Source: Maribacter sp. MMG018
GTDB taxonomy: Bacteria > Bacteroidota > Bacteroidia > Flavobacteriales > Flavobacteriaceae
Direction of reading: 5' to 3'
NCBI RefSeq assembly: GCF_018100785.1
Contig: NZ_JAGJEC010000006.1
Coordinates: 28,061 to 92,060, forward strand
Length of the DNA stretch: 64,000 bases
The position numbers and the translations under genes are program-made. This document shows, piece after piece, positions 62,870 through 64,000 of the stretch. The notes under the pieces were generated by a model, which was not told where the DNA came from, searched no databases, and was given only the letters and a program-made list of their open reading frames with translations. Each line of letters opens with the position of its first letter. Position 1 is the stretch's first letter.

Positions 62870-64000
62870 ATGGGCGAAATTACTTTTTTTGAACATTATA
62901 TTACTTCTGCGAAAAGACTCTCTTTTTTAACGGCAATTTTGTTAAGTATCTCATTCTCTGTTATTGGTGCAGAAGAAAGAACTGTAAATTATTTTACAGA
63001 GGATGCTGATGGTGATGGTGTATATGATTATGACGATATTGATACTGATGGGGATGGAATAACGGATGAAGATGAGGATGCCGATGTTGATGGGGACAAT
63101 GATCATACTACAAATCCGACGGACACGGATGGTGATGGTGTTCCTGATTATTTGGATTTGGACTCAGATAACGATGGAATTCTAGATAATTTAGAATCTC
63201 AAAATTTTCATAATTACAAACCTAAATCGGGAATAGATTCAGATGGAAATGGTTTAGACGATGTATATGAAAGTTGTCCTGGAGGAGGTGAAGGTATTAC
63301 ATTAAATGACAGAGATGGAGATGGTAAGCCTAATCATTTAGATATAGATACGGATAATGATGGTATTCCCGACAATGTGGAGGCACAGACAACCGCTGGT
63401 TATGTGGCCCCGAACGACGACGACGAGGCGACCTATGCATCTAACCATGGGGTAAACAGTGCTTATATTGGCGGTTTGGATCCTGTGAATACGGATGGAA
63501 CACCAAGACCAGATAAGCCTGATTATCAAGATTTTGATAGTGATGATGATTTGGTTCCCGACAATAACGAGGGGCATGACTTTGACTTTGATGGCAAGCC
63601 CGAGAACGAATATACCGGAGTGGACACGGACGGGGACGGTCTTGACGACGGTTATGAGGGCAGCGACGTTGACGACGGCTTTGACGTGAACGACGAGATC
63701 GACGATCCTGCGAACGACCTTCCCGATACGGACGGTACTGAGGACGTTAACTACCGAGACCTTGACGACGACGGTGACGGCATCGACACCCCCGACGAGG
63801 ACGCCGATGGTAATGGTGACCCTACCAACGACGATACGGACGGAGATGGTAGACCCGATTATTTGGATGTTAATACTATTACTGATCCTGACACCGACGG
63901 CGATGGGGTACCCGACAGTGCGGACCTTGACGACGACAACGACGGCATATTGGATTCGGTGGAGGACCCCGACCTTGACGGTGACGAGGATCCCTTGACT
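62870..64000 (+). CDS. Thrombospondin-type-3-repeat surface protein (3' end outside window)
   Basis: The frame begins at an ATG at 62870 and is open to the window end (377 codons seen). A long signal segment ([19 protein letters not shown]) is followed by arrays of Asp-rich calcium-binding repeats ([38 protein letters not shown]), with the DxDxDGxxD pattern of thrombospondin type 3 repeats. It is probably a large exported protein, perhaps handled by the type IX secretion system; the sorting domain would be beyond the window. Base composition changes sharply within the gene: GAT codons dominate up to about 63,370 and GAC from about 63,409, except for short AT-rich patches. Confidence 0.85.
   Translation, partial: MGEITFFEHYITSAKRLSFLTAILLSISFSVIGAEERTVNYFTEDADGDGVYDYDDIDTDGDGITDEDEDADVDGDNDHTTNPTDTDGDGVPDYLDLDSDNDGILDNLESQNFHNYKPKSGIDSDGNGLDDVYESCPGGGEGITLNDRDGDGKPNHLDIDTDNDGIPDNVEAQTTAGYVAPNDDDEATYASNHGVNSAYIGGLDPVNTDGTPRPDKPDYQDFDSDDDLVPDNNEGHDFDFDGKPENEYTGVDTDGDGLDDGYEGSDVDDGFDVNDEIDDPANDLPDTDGTEDVNYRDLDDDGDGIDTPDEDADGNGDPTNDDTDGDGRPDYLDVNTITDPDTDGDGVPDSADLDDDNDGILDSVEDPDLDGDEDPLT

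Noticed and set aside
63338..63998. Frames on both strands within the Asp-rich repeat gene
   Set aside because: Thr/Met-rich or Ile/Arg-rich shadows of the repetitive GAY-GGN codons; the continuous frame from 62870 explains the region.

Overview
The window is a chromosomal segment of a member of the Bacteroidota, almost certainly a flavobacterium (family Flavobacteriaceae, probably marine; genus not determinable from sequence alone). The evidence is the low GC content, promoters of the Bacteroidota type (TTTG, about 19 bp, TAnnTTTG), almost no Shine-Dalgarno sites except one very strong one before rpsU, the trpEGDCFBA order, the tRNA-tuf-tRNA(Trp)-secE-nusG-rplKAJL-rpoBC block, and typical Bacteroidota families (DUF1573, DUF2851, a THX ribosomal protein, lipoproteins, a thrombospondin-type-3-repeat surface protein). 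I found no insertion sequence, prophage, CRISPR array or rRNA gene; nearly everything is intact core genome.

Layout. 1-4.8 kb: 3' part of an aspartyl protease with a PDZ domain, DUF1573 and valS fired from back-to-back promoters, and a 55-codon membrane protein. 5-7.9 kb: an overlapping histidine kinase/response regulator pair and a creatininase-family hydrolase. 7.9-12.6 kb (minus): rsfS-ftsH-LUD-cdsA-psd-ACBP, a compact unit joining ribosome silencing, membrane proteolysis and phospholipid synthesis. 12.7-21.2 kb: birA, pyrE/Nudix (divergent with 7 bp between start codons), an M14 lipoprotein peptidase, a PAS kinase with a receiver-only partner, ddl-coaD. 21.3-25.2 kb: PASTA protein-rluD, yaaA, a small lipoprotein, a 42-codon THX ribosomal protein gene and a UDG-fold protein. 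25.5-29.7 kb: convergent ppc and M20 peptidase, each preceded by the same dyad TAGAATA-N10-TATTCTA.

29.7-36.6 kb (minus): a complete tryptophan operon with a classical attenuator: promoter, a 17-codon leader peptide with three consecutive Trp codons, and a terminator hairpin just before trpE; a 71-residue membrane protein rides at its end. 36.6-45.7 kb: MarR-nitroreductase-YceI, rhodanese, DUF2851, PspC, a K+ channel, an AGCS symporter with unusual periplasmic N-terminal domains, an HhH protein and an acyl-CoA dehydrogenase. 45.7-47.3 kb: rpsU with the only strong Shine-Dalgarno in a start position, xerC, hpf.

47.3-60.6 kb: tRNA(Thr, Tyr, Gly, Thr), tuf, tRNA(Trp), secE, nusG, four ribosomal proteins, rpoB and rpoC, then DUF3467 and prfC (minus). 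The last 1.1 kb is the start of a large Asp-rich calcium-binding-repeat surface protein that runs off the window.

The best candidates for something not routinely annotated are regulatory and small-gene signals: the trp attenuator and trpL, the THX and Lmo0937-like small genes, the paired dyads around ppc/M20, possible leaderless starts (trpL, pyrE, xerC), the MarR palindrome, the rpsU Shine-Dalgarno circuit, and a 14-nt complement of the 16S rRNA tail inside nusG. I did not see a convincing wholly new multi-gene system.
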